From assembly GCF_009498035.1 (NCBI RefSeq), contig NZ_CP034550.1, positions 8,246,001 through 8,310,000 of the forward strand: a DNA stretch of 64,000 nucleotides, given 5' to 3'. Source of the stretch: Saccharothrix syringae. Lineage in GTDB: Bacteria > Actinomycetota > Actinomycetes > Mycobacteriales > Pseudonocardiaceae. A model generated the notes under the pieces. It was not told where the DNA came from, did not search any database, and saw only the letters and a program-made list of their open reading frames with translations. Shown in pieces: positions 1 through 8,735 of this stretch. The position numbers were made by a program, and so were the translations under genes. Numbering within the stretch: position 1 is the first letter of the stretch; every line of letters begins with the position of its first letter.

Positions 1-651
1 GCCGTCGTCGGGGGCGCCGGCTCCCGGGGAGCGCACCGCGACCTTGAAGTTCTCCTCGGCCGCCCGCCTGCGGATGTTCACGTCCCACCACCCGGGCCAC
101 CGCGCGATGGTGCCCGCGCGGCCCGGCGACAGCTCCTCGAACAGCGCCCGCGCGACCTGCTCGCCCGCCTCGCCGTCGACCAACCGCACCCGGCCGGCGA
201 TCCGCGACCTCGGCGCGGCCCGCCGGCGGTCGACCTTCCAGAACCGGTAGCGGGTCGCCGTCCCGTAGCCGTAGCGGCCGTAGATCGCCGACTCCGACGC
301 GCGCAGGGACGCGACCACGTCACCGGACTCGGCGAACGACCGCAGTTGCGCCCGCTGGAGCGCGCTGAGCACGCCGCGGCGCGTCCAGTCCGCGCGCACA
401 CCGACCCGGGACACCGCGGCGTGCGGCACGACCGCACCACCCGGCACGGCCATCCGCGACGGGAACGCCTGCACGGTGCCGACCATCTCGTCGTCGACGA
501 ACGCGCCCAGCGTCCGGCCCGGTTCGTAGGAGCCCCGCACGAACTTCCACATCTCGTCGGGTGCGGGAGGGTGGTGCAGGGTGCCCCGGAACAGGGTGTG
601 CGCGGCGCGGTACTGCGAGTCGTCCAGCACGCGGATGTCGTGGTCGGTCAC
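1..651 (-). CDS. Eis-like GNAT N-acetyltransferase, C-terminus cut by window edge
   Basis: The frame reads leftwards from a GTG at 651 and is still open at base 1, so only the N-terminal 217 residues are present. The segment VSRVGVRADWTRRGVLSAL matches the acetyl-CoA binding A motif of GNAT enzymes, and YGRYGYGTATRY matches the second GNAT motif seen in Eis-type aminoglycoside or lysine acetyltransferases, which add a second GNAT and an SCP2-like domain further on. The GTG start is chosen because AGAGGA lies 7 nt upstream. A second Eis-like gene lies at 44633-45820. Substrate is unknown; family assignment is fairly safe, the aminoglycoside role is only a possibility. Confidence 0.75.
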   Translation of the reverse strand, partial: MTDHDIRVLDDSQYRAAHTLFRGTLHHPPAPDEMWKFVRGSYEPGRTLGAFVDDEMVGTVQAFPSRMAVPGGAVVPHAAVSRVGVRADWTRRGVLSALQRAQLRSFAESGDVVASLRASESAIYGRYGYGTATRYRFWKVDRRRAAPRSRIAGRVRLVDGEAGEQVARALFEELSPGRAGTIARWPGWWDVNIRRRAAEENFKVAVRSPGAGAPDDG

Positions 652-757
652 GGTCGCATCCTCTCCCGGGATCGCAAGCACGGCTAACGACTTTCAGCGT
701 CGGAGGATGTGAGATTTGCCGGGTGGGGAGAGGTGCCGGATGTGCCGGCAAGCGAAG

Positions 758-789
758 AGCCACCCCCTCGGCCAGGCGAAGGGGTGGCT
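758..789 (-). terminator. Hairpin terminator downstream of the DUF4333 gene
   Basis: AGCCACCCC at 758-766 pairs with GGGGTGGCT at 781-789 around a 14-nt loop. It lies between two leftward genes, where a terminator for the upstream DUF4333 gene would be expected. No U tract follows, as is common in high-GC actinobacteria. Confidence 0.55.
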
Positions 790-964
790 CCGGCGACGAA
801 GTGAACCAGCGAAACCGGCGGAGGAACGACACCGGCGGAGGAGCAAAATCGGCGGCGAGCGAACGAGCGAGCGACCGAACCGAAGAACGAGCGAACCGGC
901 GAAGTGACCAACCGGCGAGCGGCCGGACCCGGCGAACCGACAACAGAGACCGACGAACAGCCGA
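790..964. other. Non-coding low-complexity tract
   Basis: The tract is built of short repeats such as GAGCGAACGAGC, GGCGGAGGA and CCGGCGA and carries no frame with recognisable protein content. Together with the hairpin just left of it, it fills the 313-nt gap between the Eis-like gene and the DUF4333 gene. Confidence 0.5.
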
Positions 965-1666
965 TCAGCCAGCGGGCTGGCCCACCTCGTACTCACCGTC
1001 GTCGGTCTTCACCGTGATCTTCACCTTCTTGTCCTCGCCACCGATCTTCACGGTGCACTCGAACGTGGTGCCGGTCTTCACCTCGCGGTCGGCCGGGCAC
1101 GTCGCGCCCTCGACGTCGGAGATCTTGTAGTCGTTCTTCAGGATGTCCACGACACCCTGCTGCACGGCCGTGTTGTCGAAGACCTTCTTCTTGAAGAACC
1201 CCGGCGTCACGAACCCGGTGATGCCGACGGCCGCGACCACCAGCACGACCAGCCCGACGACCACCCACACCACCGCGCCGGACTTCTTCTTCGGCGCCGG
1301 CCCGGGCTGCCCGTACTGCCCCGGCTGCCCCCACTGCTGCTGCGGGTACTGCCCACCGAACTGACCCGGCTGACCCGGCTGACCAGGCTGCCCGAACTGC
1401 CCCGGCTGACCAGGCTGACCGGGCTGCCCCGGCTGCCCGTACGGGTTCGACTGCGGGTTCGGGTCGTACCCGCCCGGGTACTGCTGCGGGTAAGGCTGCT
1501 GCTGCCCCCACTGCTGCTGCTGACCCGGGTCCGGCTGCCCGTAGGGGTTGGGCTGCTGAGCGGGGAAACCACCCGACGGCGTGCCGGGGTACCCACCGCC
1601 GTAGGGCTGCTGCCCCCACTGCGGCTGCGGGTCGTTCCCTCCGGACGGTCCGTACGGACTGGTCAT
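965..1666 (-). CDS. DUF4333 membrane-anchored protein with Pro/Gln/Gly-rich N-terminus
   Basis: A 233-residue protein. Residues 1 to about 115 are a disordered stretch of GQP, PGQ and QQWGQQ repeats; a single membrane helix (VVWVVVGLVVLVVAAVGITG) follows near 125-145; the rest is a compact extracytoplasmic domain with two cysteines (GATCPADREVKTGTTFECTV) typical of DUF4333. Topology is cytoplasmic low-complexity tail, one helix, exported domain. The ATG at 1666 has GGAGG 6 nt upstream; an in-frame TTG at 1717 lacks that support. A protein of similar architecture lies at 35461-36285. Function is unknown. Confidence 0.8.
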   Translation of the reverse strand: MTSPYGPSGGNDPQPQWGQQPYGGGYPGTPSGGFPAQQPNPYGQPDPGQQQQWGQQQPYPQQYPGGYDPNPQSNPYGQPGQPGQPGQPGQFGQPGQPGQPGQFGGQYPQQQWGQPGQYGQPGPAPKKKSGAVVWVVVGLVVLVVAAVGITGFVTPGFFKKKVFDNTAVQQGVVDILKNDYKISDVEGATCPADREVKTGTTFECTVKIGGEDKKVKITVKTDDGEYEVGQPAG

Positions 1667-1761
1667 GCTCGGCCTCCGACGGTCGTGAAGGAAATCAAGG
1701 CTTGCGGGCGCGATCAAACCACAGGTGCGGGGACGTCACCCACCCACCCCGCAAAGCTATG

Positions 1762-4530
1762 TCAAACGGTGGCCATCGCCACCACCCCGCGGCGCAACGC
1801 CTCGACCGCCTTCCGGGCGGCCGCACCCACCGGGTCGCCACCGCCGACCACGTCCCGGATCTGGTCCAGGAAGTCGATCACCTGCCGGCACCAGCGCACG
1901 AAGTCGCCCGCGCCCAGCTCGTTGCCGTTCTCCTCGGCCGACGACAGCACCTTCTCCAGCGACTCGCCCCGCGCCCACCGGTACACCGGCCACGCGAACC
2001 CCGGGTCGGGCTGCCGCGTCCGGTCCAACCGGTGCCTGCGCTCGTCGTCCTCCAGCTCCGCCCACAACCGCGCCGTCGCCATCATCGCGTCCGACACCCG
2101 CCCCGGCGGCAACCGCGTCTCCAGCGGACCGTCCCGCCGCGCCTCGTACACCAGCGCCGACACCACCGCCGCCAGCTCCGCCGGCTCCAGCCCGCGCCAC
2201 ACCCCGTGCCGCAGGCACTCCGCCGCCAGCAGGTCCGACTCGCTGTAGATCCGGGTCAACCGCCTGCCGTGCTCGGTGACCTCCTCGCCCGGCCCGCCCT
2301 CCTCCGCGTGCAGGTAACCCCGCTCCCGCAGCAACCCCCGGATCCGGTCGAACTCGCGCGCCAACGAGTGCGTCGTCGCCGCGACCTTGCGCTCCAACTG
2401 CTCCGTCTCGGCCAGCAACCGGTAGTACCGCTCACCCCACCGCGCGTGGTCCTCCCGCTTCTCGCACCCGTGGCACGGGTGCGCCCGCAACGCCCGCCGC
2501 AACGTCGCCAGCTCCGCGTCGTCGTCCGCCGTCGACCGCCGCCTGCGCACCGCCGGCGCCACGATCCCGGTGTTGCGCAACGTCGAGGCCAGGTCCCGCC
2601 GCGACCGCGGCGACCGCGTGTCCACCTGCCGCGGCAGCTTCAACCGGCCCAGCACCTCCACCGGCACCGGGAAGTCCGCCGACGACAACCGGCCCGCCCA
2701 CCGGTCCTCGGTCACCACCAGCGGCCGCGCCTCGCCCAGCGGCTCCAGCCCCGGGTCGATCACCACCGCCAACCCCGACCGCCGACCCGACGGCACCGCG
2801 ATCACGTCGCCCTTGCGCAACCGCTCCAGCGACGCCGCCGCCTCCGCCCGCTTCGCCGACGTGTTCTGCCTGGCCAGCGCCTTCTCCCGGTCCGCGACCC
2901 GGCGCCGCAGCGACGCGTACTCCGAGAAATCACCCAGGTGGCAGCTCATCGCCTCCGCGTAACCGCCCAGCGCCTCCCGGTTCCGCTCGATCCGCCGCGC
3001 CGACCCCACCACCGACCGGTCCGCCTGGAACTGCGCGAACGACTGCTCCAGCAGCTCCCGCGCCGCCGCCGCACCCACCTGGTGCACCAGGTTCACCGCC
3101 ATGTTGTAACCCGGCCGGAACGACGACCGCAGCGGGTACGTGCGCGTCGACGCCAGGCCCGCCACCGCCTTCGGGTCCACCCCCGGCTGCCACACCACCA
3201 CCGCGTGGCCCTCGACGTCGATGCCGCGCCGCCCCGCCCGACCCGTGAGCTGCGTGTACTCACCCGGCGTCAGGTCGACGTGCGCCTCGCCGTTGTACTT
3301 GACCAGCTTCTCCAGCAGCACCGTCCGCGCCGGCATGTTGATGCCCAGCGCCAACGTCTCCGTCGCGAACACGACCTTCACCAGGCCGCGGACGAACAGC
3401 TCCTCCACGGTCTCCTTGAACGCCGGCAGCAACCCCGCGTGGTGGCTGGCGATGCCCCGCTCCAACGCCTCCCGCCACTCCCAGTAACCCAGCACCATCA
3501 GGTCACCCTGCGGCAGGTCCCGCGTCTTCTCCTCGATGACGTCGCGGATCTCCCCCACCTCGTCGTTCGAGTTCAACCGCAACCCCGCGCGCACGCACTG
3601 CTGCACCGCCGCGTCGCACCCCGCCCGGCTGAACACGAAGTCGATCGCCGGCAGCAACCCCGCCGCGTCCAACCGCTGCACCACGTCCACCCGCGACGGC
3701 GGCTTGAACCCCGTCGACCGCGGCGCGCCGCCCCGACCCCGGTCCTTGTTCGACCGGCCCCGGCTCCACGGCAGGTGGTAGCGCGCCAGGTCCTCCGCGT
3801 GCCGCAGCAGCTGCGGGTTGATCCGGTTGTGCCCGTCCGGCCCCTCACCCGCGAACAGGTCCATCAGCCGGTTGCCCACCAGCATGTGCTGCCACAGCGG
3901 CACCGGCCGGTGCTCGTCCACCACCACCGTGGTGTCGCCCCGCACCTCCACCAGCCACTCGCCGAACTCCTCGGCGTTGCTCACCGTCGCCGACAGGCCC
4001 ACCAGCCGCACCGACTCCGGCAGGTGCAGGATCACCTCCTCCCACACCGGGCCGCGGAACCGGTCCGCCAGGTAGTGGATCTCGTCCATCACCACGTAGC
4101 CCAGGCCGTTCAGCGTCGACGACCCCGAGTACAGCATGTTGCGCAGCACCTCGGTCGTCATCACCACCACCGGGGCGTCGCCGTTGACCGACGTGTCACC
4201 GGTCAGCAGGCCCACCCGCTCCGGGCCGTACCGGTCCACCAGGTCCGCGTACTTCTGGTTCGACAACGCCTTGATCGGCGTCGTGTAGAAGCACTTGCGG
4301 CCCTCGGACAGCGCCAGGTGCACGGCGAACTCGCCGACGACGGTCTTGCCCGCGCCCGTCGGGGCGCAGACCAGCACGCCGTGCCCGCCCTCCAGCGCCT
4401 CGCACGCGCGCCGCTGGAACGGGTCGAGCTCGAAGGAGATCACCGAGAGGAAGTCGGTCAGCTTGGGCCGGGCGGAGCGGCGTCGGGATTCCGCGTACTG
4501 TTCGGCCGGTGACCGGGAGGAGCTTGACAC
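1762..4530 (-). CDS. helY: HelY-type SF2 DEAD/DEAH-box RNA helicase
   Basis: A 922-residue Ski2/Mtr4-like helicase, close to the roughly 900 residues usual for actinobacterial HelY. Visible motifs are Walker A APTGAGKT at 56-63, Walker B DEIH at 149-152, motif III SATVSNAEEF, and motif VI QLTGRAGRRG. The C-terminal third carries the DSHCT-like helical domain. The family unwinds RNA with ATP and is thought to act in RNA processing or decay. It sits at the end of the tat-paf block exactly as in mycobacteria. The start is GTG at 4530; the only further-upstream start codon in frame is followed directly by a stop, and GGAGAG abuts the GTG with very short spacing. Confidence 0.9.
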   Translation of the reverse strand: MSSSSRSPAEQYAESRRRSARPKLTDFLSVISFELDPFQRRACEALEGGHGVLVCAPTGAGKTVVGEFAVHLALSEGRKCFYTTPIKALSNQKYADLVDRYGPERVGLLTGDTSVNGDAPVVVMTTEVLRNMLYSGSSTLNGLGYVVMDEIHYLADRFRGPVWEEVILHLPESVRLVGLSATVSNAEEFGEWLVEVRGDTTVVVDEHRPVPLWQHMLVGNRLMDLFAGEGPDGHNRINPQLLRHAEDLARYHLPWSRGRSNKDRGRGGAPRSTGFKPPSRVDVVQRLDAAGLLPAIDFVFSRAGCDAAVQQCVRAGLRLNSNDEVGEIRDVIEEKTRDLPQGDLMVLGYWEWREALERGIASHHAGLLPAFKETVEELFVRGLVKVVFATETLALGINMPARTVLLEKLVKYNGEAHVDLTPGEYTQLTGRAGRRGIDVEGHAVVVWQPGVDPKAVAGLASTRTYPLRSSFRPGYNMAVNLVHQVGAAAARELLEQSFAQFQADRSVVGSARRIERNREALGGYAEAMSCHLGDFSEYASLRRRVADREKALARQNTSAKRAEAAASLERLRKGDVIAVPSGRRSGLAVVIDPGLEPLGEARPLVVTEDRWAGRLSSADFPVPVEVLGRLKLPRQVDTRSPRSRRDLASTLRNTGIVAPAVRRRRSTADDDAELATLRRALRAHPCHGCEKREDHARWGERYYRLLAETEQLERKVAATTHSLAREFDRIRGLLRERGYLHAEEGGPGEEVTEHGRRLTRIYSESDLLAAECLRHGVWRGLEPAELAAVVSALVYEARRDGPLETRLPPGRVSDAMMATARLWAELEDDERRHRLDRTRQPDPGFAWPVYRWARGESLEKVLSSAEENGNELGAGDFVRWCRQVIDFLDQIRDVVGGGDPVGAAARKAVEALRRGVVAMATV

Positions 4531-4654
4531 CTCTCCAGGCTGTCACATGGGACCGACAAAATCCTTCCAGATCCGCGTGGCGCCCCCTGGTGTCATTTTG
4601 ATCCACACTGAAGTTGTAGTGACAAGCAACTGGATCTTGCGGCACACTCGGGTC

Positions 4655-5140
4655 GTGGCGCCGATTCCGCTGCGGGACGGCGACCTCCACTGGGTGTTCC
4701 CCCACCTCGTCGAGGTCGCGCCGGTCCTGGACCTGCTGAGCACCGCGGCCGACCTGGTCGAACGGCTGGCCGCCCACCTGGGTGGCCACGACGACGGCCT
4801 CGCGTTCGACCACCTGCCCGGCGCGCCCTACGCGGGCCTCACGGGCGGCGCCCACACCGAGGAGCTGATCTTCGAGGTGCGCCTGTCGCTGCCGCGCCAC
4901 CCCCGCGACCTGGTCGTCTCACCCCCGCCGCCGTGGCTGGTCGACGGCGAGGTGTCGGTCCGCTGCGACGCGATCCGCGACTGCGGGCGGCACGAGATCG
5001 AGACCCTGGAGTCGGCCCACGGCACGCCGGTCGAGGCCGCCGAGGGCGTGCTGGCGGTCTCGGCGTGGCTGCTGGCCCGCGGCACCACCGTGCCGCCGAC
5101 CGCCTGGCGGGAGCGCGACGTGCTCAGCAGGCACCGCTGA
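4655..5140 (+). CDS. Hypothetical protein divergent from helY
   Basis: A 161-residue frame from GTG 4655 with good actinobacterial codon pattern. I do not recognise a family. The sequence is soluble in appearance, with no signal peptide or membrane helix; a helical central part (VEVAPVLDLLSTAADLVERL) is followed by a region rich in aspartate and proline. It is transcribed away from helY and its last 17 bp overlap the 3' end of the convergent lipid kinase gene. No clear ribosome binding site is visible; an in-frame GTG at 4619 is an alternative start. Confidence 0.45.
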   Translation: MAPIPLRDGDLHWVFPHLVEVAPVLDLLSTAADLVERLAAHLGGHDDGLAFDHLPGAPYAGLTGGAHTEELIFEVRLSLPRHPRDLVVSPPPPWLVDGEVSVRCDAIRDCGRHEIETLESAHGTPVEAAEGVLAVSAWLLARGTTVPPTAWRERDVLSRHR

Positions 5141-6008
5141 CGGCGGTCAACGCGCCCGGCACGCACGTCGCGCCCAGCGGCACCCCGCCCACCCGTTCGC
5201 CGTCGGCGTAAGCCACCCAGGACGGCCCGGACAGCCGCACCGAGCGGGCCCGGAAGGTCCGCACCGCCGGGTGCCCGACGTGCCGCCCGGTGCGCAGCGT
5301 GGGCAGCATCCGCAGCAGGGTCCGCCGGGGCGCGGCGGCCACCACGGTCAGGTCGAACAGCCCGTCCGCGGTCGAGGCGCCCGGGCACACCGGGATGCCG
5401 CCGCCGTAGCTGGTGGTGTTGCCGACCGCGACCAGCAGCGCGTCCAGCTCCACCACCCGGTCCTCGGTCTCCACCACCAGCGGCCGGGGCCGCAGCGCGG
5501 CCAGCTCGCGCAGGATGGCCAGGTCGTAGCGCCGGGGCCCGGCGGGCCACCGCATCGCGTTCGCCCGCTCGTTGACCGCCGAGTCGAAGCCCGCGCACAG
5601 CACGGTGGCGAACCACGGCCCGCCGTCCACGCGCCCCAGGTCCAGCGGGCGGCGGGCGCCGTCGCGCAGCGCGGCCGCCACGTCGGCCACCGAGCGGGTG
5701 CCCAGCGCGCCGGCCAGGTCGTTCCCGGTGCCCGCGGGCACCACCGCCAGCGCCGTGGGCGTGCCCGCGCACGCCTGCACGCCCAGGTGGGCGCCACCGT
5801 CGCCGCCGAGCACGACCAGCACGTCGACACCGTCGTCGACGGCCCGGCGCGCCAGCGCCGCGGTACCGCCGGCCGAGTCGGCGACGTGCAGGTCCAGGCG
5901 GTCGACCACCTCGCGCAGCCGGGCCGCCACGGTGCCCGCCACGCGCGCGGCCCTGCCCTTGCCCGAGGCCGGGCACACCAGCAGGGCGGCCCGCGTCGAC
6001 GTCGTCAC
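5124..6008 (-). CDS. Diacylglycerol kinase family lipid kinase
   Basis: A 294-residue protein with the DagK catalytic domain: nucleotide-binding GGDGGAHLGVQ about residue 70 and the family signature PAGTGNDLAG about residue 90. The C-terminal half has the beta-rich domain ending in a YADGERVGG segment typical of YegS/BmrU/DgkB enzymes. Such enzymes phosphorylate diacylglycerol or related lipids at the membrane with ATP. GTG 6008 is taken as start; TTG 6017 is three codons upstream. It follows tatC on the same strand after a hairpin at 6034-6058. A second lipid kinase domain occurs in the fusion protein at 13906-15339. Confidence 0.8.
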   Translation of the reverse strand: MTTSTRAALLVCPASGKGRAARVAGTVAARLREVVDRLDLHVADSAGGTAALARRAVDDGVDVLVVLGGDGGAHLGVQACAGTPTALAVVPAGTGNDLAGALGTRSVADVAAALRDGARRPLDLGRVDGGPWFATVLCAGFDSAVNERANAMRWPAGPRRYDLAILRELAALRPRPLVVETEDRVVELDALLVAVGNTTSYGGGIPVCPGASTADGLFDLTVVAAAPRRTLLRMLPTLRTGRHVGHPAVRTFRARSVRLSGPSWVAYADGERVGGVPLGATCVPGALTAVSGAC

Positions 6009-6033
6009 GGCGGCCAAGCCTACGGGCGGGTCG

Positions 6034-6058
6034 GGCCCGCGGGAACAGCCCGCGGGCC
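6034..6058 (-). terminator. Hairpin after tatC
   Basis: GGCCCGCGGG at 6034-6043 pairs perfectly with CCCGCGGGCC at 6049-6058 around a 5-nt loop, 14 bp downstream of the tatC stop. It probably ends the paf-tat transcription unit before the lipid kinase gene. Confidence 0.6.
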
Positions 6059-6071
6059 GGTCCCGCGAAGA

Positions 6072-7052
6072 TCAGGTCGCGTCGTCGTACCGCACCCGCT
6101 GCGGCTCCGCGGTCGGCGCGGGCACCGGCTCGACCTCGTCGACCTGGCTGGGCGTGTAGTCGAACGGCGCCGCCTCGTCGTCGGGCACGTCGTCCCAGCC
6201 CAGCTCGCCGCGCTTGCGGGCGGCCCGCTTGTCGTGCACCCGGGCGAGCTGGATGGCCAGCTCGAACAGCAGCGTCAGCGCGACCGCCAGCGCCACCATC
6301 GAGATGGGGTCGGTGCCCGGCGTCGCGACCGCGGCGAAGATGAACAGGGCGAAGATGATCCCGCGCCGCCACTTGTTCAGCTTCTCGTAGCTGATCACGC
6401 CGACCCGGTTGAGCATCACCACGATCAGGGGCAGCTCGAAGCTGACCCCGAAGATCAGCAGCAGGGCCAGCAGGAAGCTGACGTAGTCGCCCGCGGTGAG
6501 CGCGGTGATGAACTGGCCGTCACCGAAGCCGACCAGCACGGTCAGGCCCTGCGGCACCACGTAGAACGCCAGCGTGGCGCCCAGCGCGAACAGCACCGAC
6601 GCGCACGCCACGAAGGTCAGCGCGAAGCGCCGCTCCTTGGCGTACAGGCCCGGCGAGATGAACCGCCACACCTGGTAGAGCCACAGCGGCGCGGTCAGCG
6701 CCATGCCCACGCCCGTGCCGACCTTCAGCCGGATCATGAACACCTCGAACGGCTGGGTCTGCAGCAGCTGGCAGCCCTGGCCCTCCTGGGTGAGGCGCTG
6801 GGTCTCCGGGATCGCGCAGTACGGGGTGGTGACGATCTCGCCGAGGGTGGGCAGGCCGAAGATGCTCCAGCCCCACCAGACGAAGCCGAAGATCGCGCCG
6901 AGGGCGATGAAGACCAGCGCCCAGCCCAGCCTGTTGCGCAGTTCGTACAGGTGGTCTTTCAGCGACATGGTGCCGTCGGGGTTGCCCCGACGGCTCGTCA
7001 GCTTGCGGCGCTCCCGGCGCTGGGACCACCACCGGACCGGACTTGCCCCCAC
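6072..7052 (-). CDS. tatC: Sec-independent translocase subunit TatC
   Basis: A 326-residue multispanning membrane protein. The N-terminus carries the conserved cytoplasmic segment MSLKDHLYELRNRLGWA, which contacts twin-arginine signal peptides, followed by six predicted helices including FELPLIVVMLNRVGV and ATPGTDPISMVALAVAL. The C-terminal tail of about 60 residues is acidic and hydrophilic. TatC with TatA exports folded proteins across the cytoplasmic membrane. The GTG at 7052 gives a basic N-terminal extension like that of mycobacterial TatC. tatA lies just upstream on the same strand. Confidence 0.95.
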   Translation of the reverse strand: MGASPVRWWSQRRERRKLTSRRGNPDGTMSLKDHLYELRNRLGWALVFIALGAIFGFVWWGWSIFGLPTLGEIVTTPYCAIPETQRLTQEGQGCQLLQTQPFEVFMIRLKVGTGVGMALTAPLWLYQVWRFISPGLYAKERRFALTFVACASVLFALGATLAFYVVPQGLTVLVGFGDGQFITALTAGDYVSFLLALLLIFGVSFELPLIVVMLNRVGVISYEKLNKWRRGIIFALFIFAAVATPGTDPISMVALAVALTLLFELAIQLARVHDKRAARKRGELGWDDVPDDEAAPFDYTPSQVDEVEPVPAPTAEPQRVRYDDAT

Positions 7053-7093
7053 CGTGCGGACCGTCCTTCGGCTCTAGTTCGTGCTGCTGTTCG

Positions 7094-7486
7094 TCAGTTG
7101 GCGTTCTGCTTGTCCGGCGCGACCGGCTGCACGGGCTGGGCCGGCTGCTGGACGGGCTGCTGCTGGACGGGCTGCGCGACCGGCTGGGCCGCGGGCTGCT
7201 GGGGCACCGGGTCCTGGACGACCGGCTGCTGCACCACCGGCTGGGCCGGCTGCTGCACCACGGGCTGCTGCACGACCGGCTGGGCGGCCGGGAGTTGCTG
7301 GACCGGCTGCGCGGCGGGCGGCTGGGCGGCCGGGTCGTCGTCGGTGCGCAGGCCCTTGGTCTCCGCCTTGAGGATCTTCGCCGAGCGGCCGATGGAGCGC
7401 GCCATGTCGGGCAGCTTCTTCGCGCCGAACAGCAGGATGATCACCACGGCGATGATGATCAGCTCAGTAGGTCCGAGGTTGGGCAC
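7094..7486 (-). CDS. tatA: Sec-independent translocase subunit TatA with long Q/P/V repeat tail
   Basis: A 130-residue protein. The N-terminal helix (LIIIAVVIILLFGAKKLPDM) and following amphipathic helix with FGAKKLP are diagnostic of TatA, the pore-forming subunit. From about residue 53 the tail is almost wholly Gln, Pro, Val and Ala in repeats such as QPVVQQP and AQPVQQ. TatA tails are normally hydrophilic and dispensable, but this one is unusually long and regular. The GTG start is fixed by AGGAGG 6 nt upstream. Its 5' end overlaps the preceding small gene by 23 bp, so the two are probably cotranscribed. Confidence 0.93.
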   Translation of the reverse strand: MPNLGPTELIIIAVVIILLFGAKKLPDMARSIGRSAKILKAETKGLRTDDDPAAQPPAAQPVQQLPAAQPVVQQPVVQQPAQPVVQQPVVQDPVPQQPAAQPVAQPVQQQPVQQPAQPVQPVAPDKQNAN

Positions 7487-7745
7487 TGGGTTCCTCCTGT
7501 CTCCCCCGGTCCACCGATGGTACGCGGGGCTCGCCCTGGCGGGCTCGGTCCGGACGCCGCTCGACGAGGGCCACCCCGAGCGCGGCGAACCGCGCCCGCA
7601 GCAGACCGACGCCGTCGCCGACCCTGTTCCCCACCAGGGTGCTTGCGGCGCGGAAGCGGCGCAAGGATCGGATGACCCGGACCGCGACCGCGACGAGCGC
7701 GACGAGACCCACGGCGATCAGGACCAGGGTCGGCAAGTACGGCAC
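7464..7745 (-). CDS. Small single-span membrane protein between pafC and tatA
   Basis: A 93-residue protein: an N-terminal helix (LPTLVLIAVGLVALVAVAVR) followed by a basic, hydrophilic tail. No family is recognised. It starts at GTG 7745, 18 bp after pafC stops, and runs 23 bp into tatA, so it lies inside the paf-tat operon. Its position suggests expression with the Tat components; a role as an accessory membrane protein is only inference. The 23-bp overlap leaves open a somewhat different start. Confidence 0.6.
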   Translation of the reverse strand: MPYLPTLVLIAVGLVALVAVAVRVIRSLRRFRAASTLVGNRVGDGVGLLRARFAALGVALVERRPDRARQGEPRVPSVDRGRQEEPSAQPRTY

Positions 7746-7763
7746 GGCTCCACCGTATAGGGC

Positions 7764-8735
7764 CTAGGTTGCCGGGAGGTGATCCGCCCGGCGCAACGCT
7801 GCGTCCGCTTGGCGGGCGACTTCGGCCACGAGGTCGGCCGGCTCCTCGACGTGCACCTCGCCGCCGAGGCCGAGCAGCAGCCGCACCATGCGGGCGGTGT
7901 CGGCGTAGCGCATCAGCACCCGCGCCCGGCCGCCGTCCAGCTCGACCAGGCCGTCCGTCGGGTAGTACTCGGCCACCCAGCGGGCGTCCGGCTCCAGCAC
8001 CAGCACGGCCGTGCGCTGCGACGGGTCCGGCCGGAACAGGCCCTCGGAGGTGTCGGTGGGCGTGGCGTGCGGCGGCGGCGCCGCCGGCTCGTCGAGCACG
8101 TCGACCGCGTCGATCCGGTCCAGCCGGAACAGGCGCACGCCGTCGGCCGCGCGGCACCACGCCTCCAGGTAGTTGCGGCCCTCCACCAGCAGCACCCGCA
8201 TCGGGTCGACCACCCGTTCGGTGATCTCGTCGCGCGACGGCGTGTAGTAGCGCAGGTGCAGCGCACGCCTGCTCAGCACGCCCTCGGACACCGCGTCGCG
8301 CACGCGCGCGGTCTCCGGCGCCTCCCGCATGGCCAGGCCCACGGCCACGCCGGCGGGCTGCGCCTGGCCCACCGCGGCCTCGATCTTGGCCGCGGCCCGC
8401 TGCACCGCGTCCTGGTCGGCCACGCCGGGGGTGTCGGCCAGCGCCCGCAGCGCCACCAGCAGCGAGGTCGCCTCGGCCGCGGTGAGCCGCAGCGGGCGGC
8501 TCATGCCCGCGTCGAAGGTCACGGTGACCGTGTCGCCCTCGAACGACAGGTCGATCAGGTCACCGGGGCCGTAGCCGGGCAGGCCGCACATCCACAGCAG
8601 CTCCAGGTCCTTGCGGATCTGCTTGGGCGTGACCTCGAAGTCCTCGGCGACCTCGTCGATCGGCACGCCGGGGCGGGCCAGCAGGTACGGCACCAGGGCG
8701 AGCAGCCGGGGCAGCCGGTCGGTGGAGGCGGTCAC
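7764..8735 (-). CDS. pafC: PafC, WYL-domain transcriptional regulator
   Basis: A 323-residue protein with an N-terminal winged helix (residues about 5-60, PIDEVAEDFEVTPKQIRKDL) and a WYL domain (RRALHLRYYTPSRDEIT then VEGRNYLEAWCRAADGVR) plus the WCX C-terminal extension. PafC acts with PafB as a heterodimeric activator of the LexA/RecA-independent DNA damage response in mycobacteria, where single-stranded DNA binding by WYL domains has been proposed. The GTG at 8735 overlaps the pafB stop by 4 bp (GTGA), indicating translational coupling. Confidence 0.93.
   Translation of the reverse strand: MTASTDRLPRLLALVPYLLARPGVPIDEVAEDFEVTPKQIRKDLELLWMCGLPGYGPGDLIDLSFEGDTVTVTFDAGMSRPLRLTAAEATSLLVALRALADTPGVADQDAVQRAAAKIEAAVGQAQPAGVAVGLAMREAPETARVRDAVSEGVLSRRALHLRYYTPSRDEITERVVDPMRVLLVEGRNYLEAWCRAADGVRLFRLDRIDAVDVLDEPAAPPPHATPTDTSEGLFRPDPSQRTAVLVLEPDARWVAEYYPTDGLVELDGGRARVLMRYADTARMVRLLLGLGGEVHVEEPADLVAEVARQADAALRRADHLPAT

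Noticed and set aside
1702..4512. A 936-codon open frame on the plus strand opposite helY.
   Set aside because: It is an antisense shadow created by high-GC codon bias; the sequence is Arg/Pro/His/Gln-rich and resembles no family, while helY on the other strand has all helicase motifs.
5271..7760. An 829-codon plus-strand frame over the lipid kinase, tatC and tatA.
   Set aside because: It runs antisense to three recognisable genes and has only low-complexity His/Arg/Gln content.
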